Shown piece by piece: positions 17,097-24,914 of a stretch of DNA of 64,000 nucleotides. The stretch comes from Micromonospora siamensis (lineage in GTDB: Bacteria; Actinomycetota; Actinomycetes; Mycobacteriales; Micromonosporaceae). Both the position numbers and the translations under genes were made by a program. Numbering within the stretch: the first letter of the stretch is position 1; the number at the start of each line of letters is the position of its first letter. The DNA lies in assembly GCF_900090305.1 (NCBI RefSeq), contig NZ_LT607751.1, positions 5,890,001 through 5,954,000 of the forward strand. Reading direction: 5' to 3'. The notes beneath the pieces are model-generated. The model had not been told where the DNA came from and ran no database searches. It saw nothing but the letters and a program-made list of their open reading frames with translations.

Positions 17097-17102
17097 ACCC
17101 TA
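17097..17102 (-). promoter_or_regulatory. Leaderless -10 element of the SIMPL-kinase pair
   Basis: TAGGGT on the minus strand, 7 nt before the ATG at 17089. Confidence 0.5.
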
Positions 17103-17136
17103 GTCGCCGGAGACCGGACGCGCCTCGGCGTCGGGG

Positions 17137-18150
17137 TCAGGCCGGACACAGCCCGTCGTACCCGACCACGCCGCCGGTGACCCGGCAGCCGGTGAGGTGT
17201 CCCCCGGCCGCCCCGAGCTCGCACAGCCAGGCCACCTCGCCGGCTGGGTCGGCGTCGAGCGGGAAGTCGGCGCGGACCGGGCGCGACCGGCCGGCGGCGA
17301 GGGCGGCCCGGGCGGTCGCCGCCCGCTCGTAGCCGGCCACCAACGCGGCCCGGTCGTCCCGCCGTAGCGCGGTGGCGAGCTCGTCCAGGGCGGCCCGCAC
17401 CGCGTCGAGCTGGCCCAGCACCTCGTCCCGGTTGTCCAGGAGCATGTTGGCGGTGCGCGGGGCCGGCGTGCCGGCGACCCGGGTCCCGTCCCGGAAGCTC
17501 CCCGCCGCCAGGGAGAGCACGGCGTCGCGCACCGGGGAGGCGTCGACGGCGCCGGCCAGGCCCCCCGCCAGGAGGTGCGGCACGTGCGAGGAGAGCGCCA
17601 CCACCCGGTCGTGCGCCACCGGGTCCATCGGCACCACCCTGGCCCGGAAGACCTCCAGCAGCAGCGCCGCCAACGTCCGGAACCGCCCGATCCCCGCCGG
17701 GTCCGGGCAGAGCACCCAGGCAGCGCCGGTGAACAGGTCGGGACTGGCCGAGGCGAGCCCGGCCCGCTCCGTACCGGCCATCGGGTGGCCGGGGACGAAC
17801 CGGTCGGCCAGGCCGTGCGCGACGGCGAAGGTGGCCACCGCCCGCTTGGTGCTGCCGACGTCGGTGAGCACGCAGTCCGGGCGGGCGATGGCGGCCACCT
17901 GCGTCAGCGTCGCGGTCAGGGTGGGCAACGGCCCGCAGAGGAAGACCACGTCGCGGTCGGCCACCGCTTGTTCGATGCCGTCCGGGCTGGTCAGGCCCCG
18001 GTCACGGGCCAACGCCCGGGTGGCCGGATCCGGGTCCCAGGCGGCCACGTCCAGGCCCGCCTGACGCAGCCGCAGCAGCACCGAACCACCGATCAGCCCG
18101 GTGCCGACCACCGCCGCCCGGGGCGGCGCGCCCGTCCGACCGTTGCCCAT
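17137..18150 (-). CDS. tyrA: Prephenate dehydrogenase
   Basis: A 337-residue NAD(P)-dependent enzyme of tyrosine synthesis. The N-terminal Rossmann motif is AAVVGTGLIGGSVLL and AWDPDP provides the acidic residue. DVGSTKR and FVPGHPMAGTERAG are diagnostic for the prephenate dehydrogenase family, with the catalytic His in VVALSSHVPHLLA. The helical dimerisation domain carries FRDGTRVAGTPAPRTANMLLDN. No ACT or chorismate mutase domain is fused. It begins 13 nt after the dapC stop, so it is probably the last gene of an fdxA-dapC-tyrA operon. Confidence 0.92.
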   Translation of the reverse strand: MGNGRTGAPPRAAVVGTGLIGGSVLLRLRQAGLDVAAWDPDPATRALARDRGLTSPDGIEQAVADRDVVFLCGPLPTLTATLTQVAAIARPDCVLTDVGSTKRAVATFAVAHGLADRFVPGHPMAGTERAGLASASPDLFTGAAWVLCPDPAGIGRFRTLAALLLEVFRARVVPMDPVAHDRVVALSSHVPHLLAGGLAGAVDASPVRDAVLSLAAGSFRDGTRVAGTPAPRTANMLLDNRDEVLGQLDAVRAALDELATALRRDDRAALVAGYERAATARAALAAGRSRPVRADFPLDADPAGEVAWLCELGAAGGHLTGCRVTGGVVGYDGLCPA

Positions 18151-18163
18151 GGTGGTCGGGCCG

Positions 18164-19279
18164 TCAGACCTCGGCGAGCCGGCCGGCGACCGCGGCGACG
18201 TGCTCGTCGGACTCGGTCAGCGCCGCCCGGACGTACCGCTGGCCACCGGGGCCGTAGAAGGCTCCCGCCGCGACCAGGATGCCGCGCCGGGCCAGCCAGT
18301 CCACCGTCGCCCAGCAGTCCTCGTCCCGGGTCATCCACAGGTAGAGCCCGGCCTCGGAGTGCTCGACGGTGAACCCGGCGCCGGTGAAGGCGGCGTACAG
18401 CTGCTCCCGTCGGGCCCGGTAGCGCTCCCGCTGGGCGTCGGCGTGCGCCTGGTCGCCCAGGGCGGCCACCATCGCGGCCTGCACCGGGGCCGGCACGATC
18501 ATGCCGGCGTGCTTGCGCACCTTGAGCAGCTCGGCGACCAGCCGCGGGTCACCGGCCACGAACCCGGCCCGGTAGCCGGCCAGGTTGGAACGCTTGGAGA
18601 GCGAGTGCACGGCCAGCACCGAGTCGTAGGAGCCGCCGCAGACCTCGGGCGAGAGCACCGACACCGGCTCGGCGTCGGCGGACCAGCCCAGCGGCAGGTA
18701 GCACTCGTCGCTGGCCACCACCGCGCCCCGCTCACGCGCCCAGTCGACGACCTTGCGCAGGTGCGCGGCGGGCAGCACCCGGCCGGTCGGGTTGCCGGGC
18801 GAGTTGACCCAGACCAGGCGTACCCGAGGGCTCGGACCGACCGCGGTCAGCGAGTCGGCGCGGACCGTGGTGGCGCCGGCCAGCCGGGCCCCGTCCTCGT
18901 ACGTCGGGTAGGCGATCGACGGCACCACGACCACGTCGCCGGGCCCGATACCCAGCAGGGTGGGCAGCCAGGCGACCAGCTCCTTGGAACCGATCGTCGG
19001 CAGCACGCCCAGCCCGTCGACGCCGGCGCCGCAGGCCCGGGCCACCCACGCCGCGATGGCGTCCCGCAGCGCGGGGGTGCCCGCGGTGAGCGGGTAGCCG
19101 GGGGTGTCGGACGCGTCGGCGAGCGCCTGCCGGATCACCTGCGGCACCGGGTCGACCGGCGTGCCCATGGAGAGGTTGATCAGTCCACCGGGGTGCGCCG
19201 CGGCCAGGGCGGCCGCGGCGTCCAGCGTGTCCCAGGTGAAGTCGGGCAGCCGCGACGAGACCGGCTCGGGCCGGTTCAG
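18164..19279 (-). CDS. dapC: Succinyldiaminopimelate transaminase (actinobacterial DapC)
   Basis: A 371-residue class I/II aminotransferase. The PLP lysine is in VHSLSKRSNLAGYRAGF, with NSPGNPTGR binding the cofactor ring and YLWMTRDED near the C-terminus. The N-terminus VSSRLPDFTWDTL matches actinobacterial DapC. No ATG, GTG or TTG occurs near that point; the nearest, a GTG about 46 codons upstream, is deep in fdxA. A CTG overlaps the fdxA stop as CTGA, with GGAGAGGG just upstream, so a CTG start coupled to fdxA is proposed. The enzyme converts the DapD product to succinyl-LL-diaminopimelate. Product call firm; start provisional. Confidence 0.88.
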   Translation of the reverse strand: MNRPEPVSSRLPDFTWDTLDAAAALAAAHPGGLINLSMGTPVDPVPQVIRQALADASDTPGYPLTAGTPALRDAIAAWVARACGAGVDGLGVLPTIGSKELVAWLPTLLGIGPGDVVVVPSIAYPTYEDGARLAGATTVRADSLTAVGPSPRVRLVWVNSPGNPTGRVLPAAHLRKVVDWARERGAVVASDECYLPLGWSADAEPVSVLSPEVCGGSYDSVLAVHSLSKRSNLAGYRAGFVAGDPRLVAELLKVRKHAGMIVPAPVQAAMVAALGDQAHADAQRERYRARREQLYAAFTGAGFTVEHSEAGLYLWMTRDEDCWATVDWLARRGILVAAGAFYGPGGQRYVRAALTESDEHVAAVAGRLAEV

Positions 19280-19602
19280 TGGCCCTCTCCGCGCGGCGGC
19301 TGCGCCGCCACGAAGGTCGCGTCCTTCTCGACCTTGCCGATCTTCGACGCGCCACCGGGCGAGCCCAGGTCCTCGAAGAACTCGTAGTTCGCGCCGGTGT
19401 AGTCCTTCCACTGCTCCGGCACGTCGTCCTCGTAGAAGATCGCTTCGACCGGGCACACCGGCTCACAGGCACCACAGTCGACGCACTCGTCGGGGTGGAT
19501 GTAGAGCATCCGATTGCCCTCGTAGATGCAGTCGACCGGGCATTCCTCGATGCATGCCTTGTCGAGCACATCCACGCACGGCTCGGCGATGATGTAGGTC
19601 AC
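19276..19602 (-). CDS. fdxA: 7Fe ferredoxin
   Basis: A 108-residue ferredoxin. Cysteines lie in EPCVDVLDKACIEECPVDC and CVDCGACEPVCPVEAI, the arrangement of 3Fe-4S/4Fe-4S seven-iron ferredoxins. The C-terminal tail of about 45 residues is the usual FdxA extension. GTG is chosen because GGAGGAG lies 7 nt upstream, giving VTYIIAEPC. It is an electron carrier, partner unknown; some homologues serve cytochromes P450. The stop overlaps the proposed dapC start. The neighbouring divergent GNAT gene and downstream dapC form a grouping seen in other actinomycetes. Confidence 0.93.
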   Translation of the reverse strand: MTYIIAEPCVDVLDKACIEECPVDCIYEGNRMLYIHPDECVDCGACEPVCPVEAIFYEDDVPEQWKDYTGANYEFFEDLGSPGGASKIGKVEKDATFVAAQPPRGEGH

Positions 19603-19681
19603 CGGTCTTCTCCTCCGCAAGACTCGCCGCGATCACCGCGACGGGTAAGAGCCTAGTATCTCGCCGGGGAGGAGGTCGATC

Positions 19682-20644
19682 GTGCTCCGACAGCAGGATG
19701 TGGGACACCGGATCGTGGTCCGGCGGATTGTGGGGATTCGCGAAGGCCGGCCGCAGTTCTCGGACGCTCTCGGTGAGCTGGTCGAGCTGACCGAGACCCA
19801 GATCACCCTGGCCACCCGGCAGGGCCGGCTGACCGTTCCGCTGGCCCAGGTGCACCGCGCCAAGCGGGTGCCGCCCACCGCCCGGCCGACCGCCGCCTCC
19901 GTGGTGGCGCTGGAGGTCGCCGCCGACGAGGCGTGGCCCGCCGCGGTCCGCGGCCGGCTCGGTGACTGGCTGCTGCGCGGCGCCGCCGGGTGGAGCGGTC
20001 GGGCAAACTCGGCGCTGCCGATCGGCGACCCGGACCGGCCGCTGCCGGCCGCGGTGGACGCCATCGAACGCTGGTACGCCGACCTCGGCCAGCCGGCGAT
20101 GGTGAACACCCCGCTGCCGCTGGCCGCCCCGGTCGGCGCGGAGCTCGACGCCCGAGGCTGGGGCACCCGGCCGCCGGTGCTGGTGCAGACCGTGCCGCTG
20201 GCCGCGCTGCCGCCGGCCCCGCCGGCGTCGGCCGATCGTCCTCCGGTGGAGCTCGCCACGGTGCCGTCCCCGGAGTGGCTGGCCGTCGCCGCCGGGCGCA
20301 AGGGCGGCCTCCCGGAGGCCGCGCGGCACGTGCTCACCGCCGTGGACCAGGTCCGCTTCGCCCACGTGTACGCCGACGGCGCGCTGGTCGCCATGGGGCG
20401 CGGCACGGTCACCGGCGGGGGCCGCTGGCTGGGGCTGAGCCTGATCGAGGTGGTCCCCGGGGCACGCCGACGGGGACTGGCCGACCGGGTGGTCCGTGAG
20501 CTGGTCGCCTGGGGTGCCGCAACCGGCGCGACGGACGCCTTCCTCCAGGTCGAGCAGCGCAACACCGCGGCCGTGGGCCTCTACCGGAAGCTGGGCTTCC
20601 ACACCCACCACACCTACCTGACCCGGGTCGCCCCGCCCGCCTGA
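19682..20644 (+). CDS. GNAT-family N-acetyltransferase
   Basis: A 320-residue protein. The first 60 residues form a small beta domain (GHRIVVRRIVG, ETQITLATRQGRLTVPL). The C-terminal 150 residues are a GNAT fold, with LIEVVPGARRRGLADRVVREL as the acetyl-CoA pyrophosphate loop and QVEQRNTAAVGLYRKLGFHTH as the last helix and strand. The start GTG follows GGGGAGGAGG by 7 nt. TAGTAT at 19654-19659 may be the -10. Acceptor unknown. It is divergent from fdxA. Confidence 0.85.
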   Translation: MLRQQDVGHRIVVRRIVGIREGRPQFSDALGELVELTETQITLATRQGRLTVPLAQVHRAKRVPPTARPTAASVVALEVAADEAWPAAVRGRLGDWLLRGAAGWSGRANSALPIGDPDRPLPAAVDAIERWYADLGQPAMVNTPLPLAAPVGAELDARGWGTRPPVLVQTVPLAALPPAPPASADRPPVELATVPSPEWLAVAAGRKGGLPEAARHVLTAVDQVRFAHVYADGALVAMGRGTVTGGGRWLGLSLIEVVPGARRRGLADRVVRELVAWGAATGATDAFLQVEQRNTAAVGLYRKLGFHTHHTYLTRVAPPA

Positions 20645-20673
20645 CCGGGGCCCGGCGGGCCGAAGCGCGGAGA

Positions 20674-21138
20674 TCAGCGGCGGACGACCTTGCGGGGCTT
20701 GGCGGACTTGATCTCCGCGTAGCGCTTGAGCAGCTGGGAGCGGTGGTCCCGGCCGAGGGCGGTCAGCAGGAGGTAGCCGATGGCGACCCCGGCGAACGCG
20801 GCGGCCAGGTAGAGCCAGATCTGGGCGAAGAAGAGCCCGGCGCCGCCGCCGAACGGGTTGTTGCCGACCAGCAGCGGACCGACCAGCACGGTCAGGGCCA
20901 ACGCCACGCCCACCGCGGCGGCCACGTCGGCGGACCAACGGGCCAGCGGACGGGTGGCGCCCTGCCGGAAGGCCACCACGGCCAGGATCAGGCCGATCAC
21001 CACGAACATCACCAGCGAGACCCGGTCCGCGGCCTTGTCGTCGCCCTCGAAGGCGAACCTGATGACCAGTCGAGCCAGCACGTTGACCGCGAACAGTGCC
21101 GCCGCGAGGGCGCCGATCGCGCGCCACCGATCCCTCAT
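20674..21138 (-). CDS. Small four-helix membrane protein, unknown function
   Basis: A 154-residue protein with about four hydrophobic segments: AIGALAAALFAVNVLARLVI, VSLVMFVVIGLILAVVAF, VALALTVLVGPLLVG and IWLYLAAAFAGVAIGYLLL. The C-terminus is basic (LLKRYAEIKSAKPRKVVRR) and probably cytoplasmic. GGGAGAGG 4 nt before the ATG decides the start over one 63 nt upstream. No family recognised. Confidence 0.75.
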   Translation of the reverse strand: MRDRWRAIGALAAALFAVNVLARLVIRFAFEGDDKAADRVSLVMFVVIGLILAVVAFRQGATRPLARWSADVAAAVGVALALTVLVGPLLVGNNPFGGGAGLFFAQIWLYLAAAFAGVAIGYLLLTALGRDHRSQLLKRYAEIKSAKPRKVVRR

Positions 21139-21220
21139 CGCACCTCTCCCGCCGTACCGCCCACCGGGGTCGGTGGGCCTTCTGGCAGGAATATGTACCA
21201 CCCGTACCCGGGTGTCGTCA

Positions 21221-21724
21221 TCACCCGCGGGACACGGCGGCGGCGGGGGCGAGCAACTGGCGGAAGATCATCACCGCGAAGGTCACCGCCCCGGCGAGGA
21301 TCATCCCCAGGCCGAGGACGTTGTCCCCGCCGAGCAGGAGGTCACCCTCCCGGGTCCGGACGGCGGCCACCGCGATCAGCACGAACCACGGCAGCGCGGG
21401 CAGCAGGGCCGCCCAGCGGGTGCCGACGGCGGCGTGCGCGAACCAGCTCACCGCCACCGTCGCCGCGACCACCAGGCCGAGCCCGGCCACGCCGAACGCC
21501 AGGCCCACCAGGAGCTCCCCGGCCGAGGTGGACCGACCCTTGACGAACTCCCAGGCCGCCACCACCAGGATCAGCTCCAGCACCCCGGCCAGCGCGCCGG
21601 CGACCAGCGCCACCCCGCCGCCGGCCACCCGCAGCACCACGTCGAGCAGCCGCCCCGACCGGCCGGGCGGCGGCGGGGTGGTCTGCTCCGGCAGGACCGA
21701 CATCGGCGCGATGGGCACGGTCAC
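21221..21724 (-). CDS. Membrane protein coupled to mshB, unknown function
   Basis: A 167-residue protein with a Pro-rich N-terminus and about four hydrophobic segments ([73 protein letters not shown]). The GTG start overlaps the mshB stop as GTGA, so translation is probably coupled. An internal ATG 21 nt downstream is an alternative start. Its constant pairing with mshB would suggest a link to mycothiol, but that is inference only. Confidence 0.75.
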   Translation of the reverse strand: MTVPIAPMSVLPEQTTPPPPGRSGRLLDVVLRVAGGGVALVAGALAGVLELILVVAAWEFVKGRSTSAGELLVGLAFGVAGLGLVVAATVAVSWFAHAAVGTRWAALLPALPWFVLIAVAAVRTREGDLLLGGDNVLGLGMILAGAVTFAVMIFRQLLAPAAAVSRG

Positions 21725-22635
21725 CGGGAGCCGACCGCCACGGCCGGGGACCGGTCGGCGCCGTCCGGCGCGAGGCCGGCGAAGAGGTCGTCCTCCCAGC
21801 CGTACGGGCCGCCGCCCGGTCCCTTCTCGCCGACCGCCAGGGTGAAGTACTCCACCCCCATGAACTCCGCGCCGAAGTTCCCGGCGATCGAGTAGAGCCA
21901 CGAGTTGGCCGGGATCTGGGTGGCGTGCGCCCGCATCGCCGCCTCCTTGGCGGCGTGCTGGTCGGTGGCGTCGATCCGGGCGGCGATCTCCGGGTCCGGC
22001 GTGCCGAAGGGCAGCTCGTCGGCGTGGTCGATGCCCGCGAAGGGATTGTCCGACGACTCGGTGAAGTGGCTGAGGCCGGCCTCGAGGACGCTGCGCGGCA
22101 TCGCCGTCCAGTAGACCTTGGCGGGGGCGATCCCCTCGGCGGCGGCCAGCTCGACGGCCCGCATCGCCACCCGGTGCGCCTGGATGTGGTCCGGGTGACC
22201 GTAGAAGCCGTTCGGGTCGTACGTGATCAGGACCTGCGGGCGGACCTCGCGGATCACCTCGACCAGCAGCCCTGCGGCCTCGTCGAGGTCGGCCCGCCAG
22301 AAGGCCCGGGGGTGCTCGTTGGTGGCCATGCCCATCATGCCGGAGTCGCGGTAGCGGCCGGCGCCGCCGAGGAAGCGGTGGTCGGCGACGCCGAGCGCGG
22401 CGCAGGCGGCGGCCAGCTCGGCGATCCGGTAGCCGCCGAGCTGGTCGGCCTCGGCAGCGGCGAGCTGCGCCAGCGCCGGCACGTGGATCTCGCCCTCCTC
22501 GCCGAGGGTGCAGGTGACCAGGGTGACGTGGGCGCCGTCGGCGGCGTAGTGGGCCATCGTCGAACCGGTGCCGATGGACTCGTCGTCGGGGTGCGCGTGG
22601 ACCAGCAACAGGCGGCGGTCGGGCAGCGTCGTCAC
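21721..22635 (-). CDS. mshB: GlcNAc-Ins deacetylase of mycothiol synthesis
   Basis: A 304-residue zinc deacetylase, next to the 303 residues of the M. tuberculosis enzyme. [16 protein letters not shown] holds the zinc His and catalytic Asp, and [18 protein letters not shown] holds the second zinc His. [23 protein letters not shown] and [13 protein letters not shown] are diagnostic of MshB rather than Mca. The enzyme deacetylates GlcNAc-inositol in mycothiol synthesis. The GTG at 22635 is chosen over one 9 nt upstream because TAGAGT lies 7 nt before it. A membrane-protein gene is coupled downstream, and an S9 peptidase gene is divergent. Confidence 0.93.
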   Translation of the reverse strand: MTTLPDRRLLLVHAHPDDESIGTGSTMAHYAADGAHVTLVTCTLGEEGEIHVPALAQLAAAEADQLGGYRIAELAAACAALGVADHRFLGGAGRYRDSGMMGMATNEHPRAFWRADLDEAAGLLVEVIREVRPQVLITYDPNGFYGHPDHIQAHRVAMRAVELAAAEGIAPAKVYWTAMPRSVLEAGLSHFTESSDNPFAGIDHADELPFGTPDPEIAARIDATDQHAAKEAAMRAHATQIPANSWLYSIAGNFGAEFMGVEYFTLAVGEKGPGGGPYGWEDDLFAGLAPDGADRSPAVAVGSR

Positions 22636-22642
22636 GACCGTC

Positions 22643-22648
22643 ACTCTA
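22643..22648 (-). promoter_or_regulatory. Leaderless -10 element of mshB
   Basis: TAGAGT on the minus strand, 7 nt before the GTG start of mshB. Confidence 0.5.
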
Positions 22649-22717
22649 ACCGGCGGTCCGCCTCCAGACGGGCTGACGTGTCCGCCCAGGTCGGCCACAT
22701 CACGCCGGGCGCGGCTC

Positions 22718-22723
22718 TACGAT
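22718..22723 (+). promoter_or_regulatory. Leaderless -10 element of the S9 peptidase gene
   Basis: TACGAT, 7 nt before the GTG at 22731. Confidence 0.55.
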
Positions 22724-22730
22724 CCGGGTT

Positions 22731-24875
22731 GTGGACTTTCCCGAGCTGGCCGCCCGTACCCGTCGGTTCAGCCTCGGGGCGCCGCGCGCCGTCACCGTCG
22801 CCGAGGACGGCTCCCGGGTGGTGTTCCTCCGCTCGGACGGCCCCGAGGATCCCGCCGACGCCCTCTGGCTCTACGACGTGGCCGCCGGCGAGGAACGGGT
22901 GGTCGCCGATCCGGCGGCGCTGCTCGGCGCGGACGCCGACCCGGCCGCCCTCTCCCCCGGTGAACGGGCGTTGCGTGAGCGGCAGCGGCTGAGCGCGGCC
23001 GGCATCGGCTCGTACGCCCTGGACGCGGCCGGCCGGGTGGCGGTTTTCGCGCTGGCCGGGCGGGTGTTCCGGGCCGACCTGGTGCACGGCGACGTGATCG
23101 AGGTGGCCACCGTCGGCCCGGTGATCGACCCCCGGCCCGACCCGACCGGCGAACGGCTGGCCTACGTCACCGACGCCGCCGAGGGGGTACGCCGCGGCCA
23201 GCTGCGGGTGGTCGGGTCCGACGGCACGGACACCCTGCTCGCCGGGGAGGACTCCGGGGTCACCTGGGGCCTGGCCGAGCACATCGCCGCCGAGGAGTTC
23301 GGCCGGTTCCGGGGCTACTGGTGGGCGCCGGACGGGCGCTCGGTGCTGGCGGCCCGGGTCGACGACTCCCGGCTGCCCCGCTGGCACCTGCACGACCCGG
23401 CCGACCCGGCCGGTCCGCCGACGACGCTGCCGTACCCGGCGGCTGGCGGGGCGAACGCCGAGGTCAGCCTGCACCTGCTCGACCTGGACGACGGCTGGGT
23501 CGACGTGCACTGGGACCGGGAGACCTACCCGTACCTGACCTCGGTGGACTGGGCGGACGGCGGGCCGCTGATCACCGTGCTGCGTCGCTCCCAGCAGCAC
23601 GGCCTGGTGCTGGCGGTGGACCCGCGTACCGGGGAGACGCAGGTGCACGCCGAGCTGGCCGACCCGCGCTGGGTGGAGCCGATCCCGGGCACCCCGGCGC
23701 ACCTGCCGGACGGTCGGGTGCTGGTGGGCGGGGAGCTGGCCCACGACGGGTACGACGCCCGCTGCCTCTTCGCCGACGGCACCCTGCTCACCCCGCCCTC
23801 GCTCTACGTGCGCCGGGTGGTGGGGCGGCTGCCCTCGGGCGCGGGCGGCCCGGCGGACCTGCTGGTGGAGGCGAGCGACGGCGAGCCGAGCGAGCGGCAC
23901 CTGTTCCGGGTGCGGACCGCGATCGGCGGTGGGGTGGACGCCCGCCGGCTGACCACGGACGCGGGCTGGCACACCGCCGCGGTCGGCGGGGACGTGCTGG
24001 TGGTGGGGTTCGCCTCGCTGGACCACCCGGGGACCCGCTGGACGGTGTACCGGGGCGAGCAGGAGGTGGCCGAGCTGCGGTCGCTGGCCGCCACCCCGCC
24101 GTACGCGCCGCTGCCGCTGCTGGAGCGGGTGACCGACCGGCGGCTGCCAGCCGCGGTGCTCTACCCGGACAACCACGTGACCGGCCGGCGGCTGCCGGTG
24201 CTGCTGGACGTGTACGGCGGCCCCGGCCACCAGGAGGTGGTGGCCGCGCGGGCGGCGTGGCTGGAGCGGCAGTGGTGGGCCGACTCCGGCTTCGCGGTGG
24301 TGACGATCGACAACCGGGGCACCCCCGGGGTGTCCCCGTCGTTCGAGAAGGCGATCCACCGGCGGGTGGCCGACGTGGTGCTCACCGACCAGATGGACGC
24401 GCTGGCCGCTCTCGCCGAGAAGCATCCCGACCTGGACCTGGGCCGGGTGGCGGTGCGGGGCTGGTCGTTCGGGGGCTGGCTGGCCGGGCTGGCGGTGCTG
24501 CGTCACCCGGAGCTGTTCCGGGCGGCGATCGTGGGGGCGCCGGTGACCGACTGGGCGTTGTACGACACCGCGTACACCGAGCGCTATCTGGGCCTGCCGG
24601 ACGACGGGATGGACGTCTACGCCCACCATTCGCTGGTGGAGCTGGCCGCCGAGCCGGTCCGCGACCCGGAGCAGGCCCGCCCGATGCTGCTGGTGCACGG
24701 GCTGGTCGACGACAACGTGGTGGCCGCGCACACGCTGCGGCTCTCGGCGGCGCTGCTGGCCGCCGGCCGGCCGCACTCGGTGCTGCCGCTGACCGGCGCC
24801 ACCCACATGGCCGCCGGGGGCACCGCCGAGCGCCTGCTGAGGCTGGAGCTGGACTTCCTGCGCGCCGTGCTGTGA
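22731..24875 (+). CDS. S9 family peptidase (DPP-IV-like prolyl oligopeptidase)
   Basis: A 714-residue protein. The first 440 residues are a beta-propeller with repeated short strands, including the DPP-IV-type Glu motif AEEFGRFRGYWWAPDG. The C-terminal alpha/beta-hydrolase domain has VYGGPGHQEV, TIDNRGTPG and the nucleophile Ser579 in RGWSFGGWL. Asp660/661 in HGLVDDNV and His692 in GATHMAAG complete the triad. No signal peptide, so it is probably cytoplasmic and trims short, often proline-containing peptides. The proximity of an oligopeptide transporter fits peptide use. A 15-bp hairpin overlaps its stop codon. Confidence 0.92.
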   Translation: MDFPELAARTRRFSLGAPRAVTVAEDGSRVVFLRSDGPEDPADALWLYDVAAGEERVVADPAALLGADADPAALSPGERALRERQRLSAAGIGSYALDAAGRVAVFALAGRVFRADLVHGDVIEVATVGPVIDPRPDPTGERLAYVTDAAEGVRRGQLRVVGSDGTDTLLAGEDSGVTWGLAEHIAAEEFGRFRGYWWAPDGRSVLAARVDDSRLPRWHLHDPADPAGPPTTLPYPAAGGANAEVSLHLLDLDDGWVDVHWDRETYPYLTSVDWADGGPLITVLRRSQQHGLVLAVDPRTGETQVHAELADPRWVEPIPGTPAHLPDGRVLVGGELAHDGYDARCLFADGTLLTPPSLYVRRVVGRLPSGAGGPADLLVEASDGEPSERHLFRVRTAIGGGVDARRLTTDAGWHTAAVGGDVLVVGFASLDHPGTRWTVYRGEQEVAELRSLAATPPYAPLPLLERVTDRRLPAAVLYPDNHVTGRRLPVLLDVYGGPGHQEVVAARAAWLERQWWADSGFAVVTIDNRGTPGVSPSFEKAIHRRVADVVLTDQMDALAALAEKHPDLDLGRVAVRGWSFGGWLAGLAVLRHPELFRAAIVGAPVTDWALYDTAYTERYLGLPDDGMDVYAHHSLVELAAEPVRDPEQARPMLLVHGLVDDNVVAAHTLRLSAALLAAGRPHSVLPLTGATHMAAGGTAERLLRLELDFLRAVL

Positions 24876-24905
24876 GGGGCCCGGTCGTCGACCGGGCCCC
24901 TCACA
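24871..24905. terminator. Bidirectional terminator hairpin
   Basis: A perfect 15-bp stem, TGTGAGGGGCCCGGT paired with its complement, around a 5-nt loop. It includes the stop codon of the S9 peptidase and lies before the convergent binding-protein gene. Confidence 0.8.
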
Positions 24906-24914
24906 GTCAGACGG

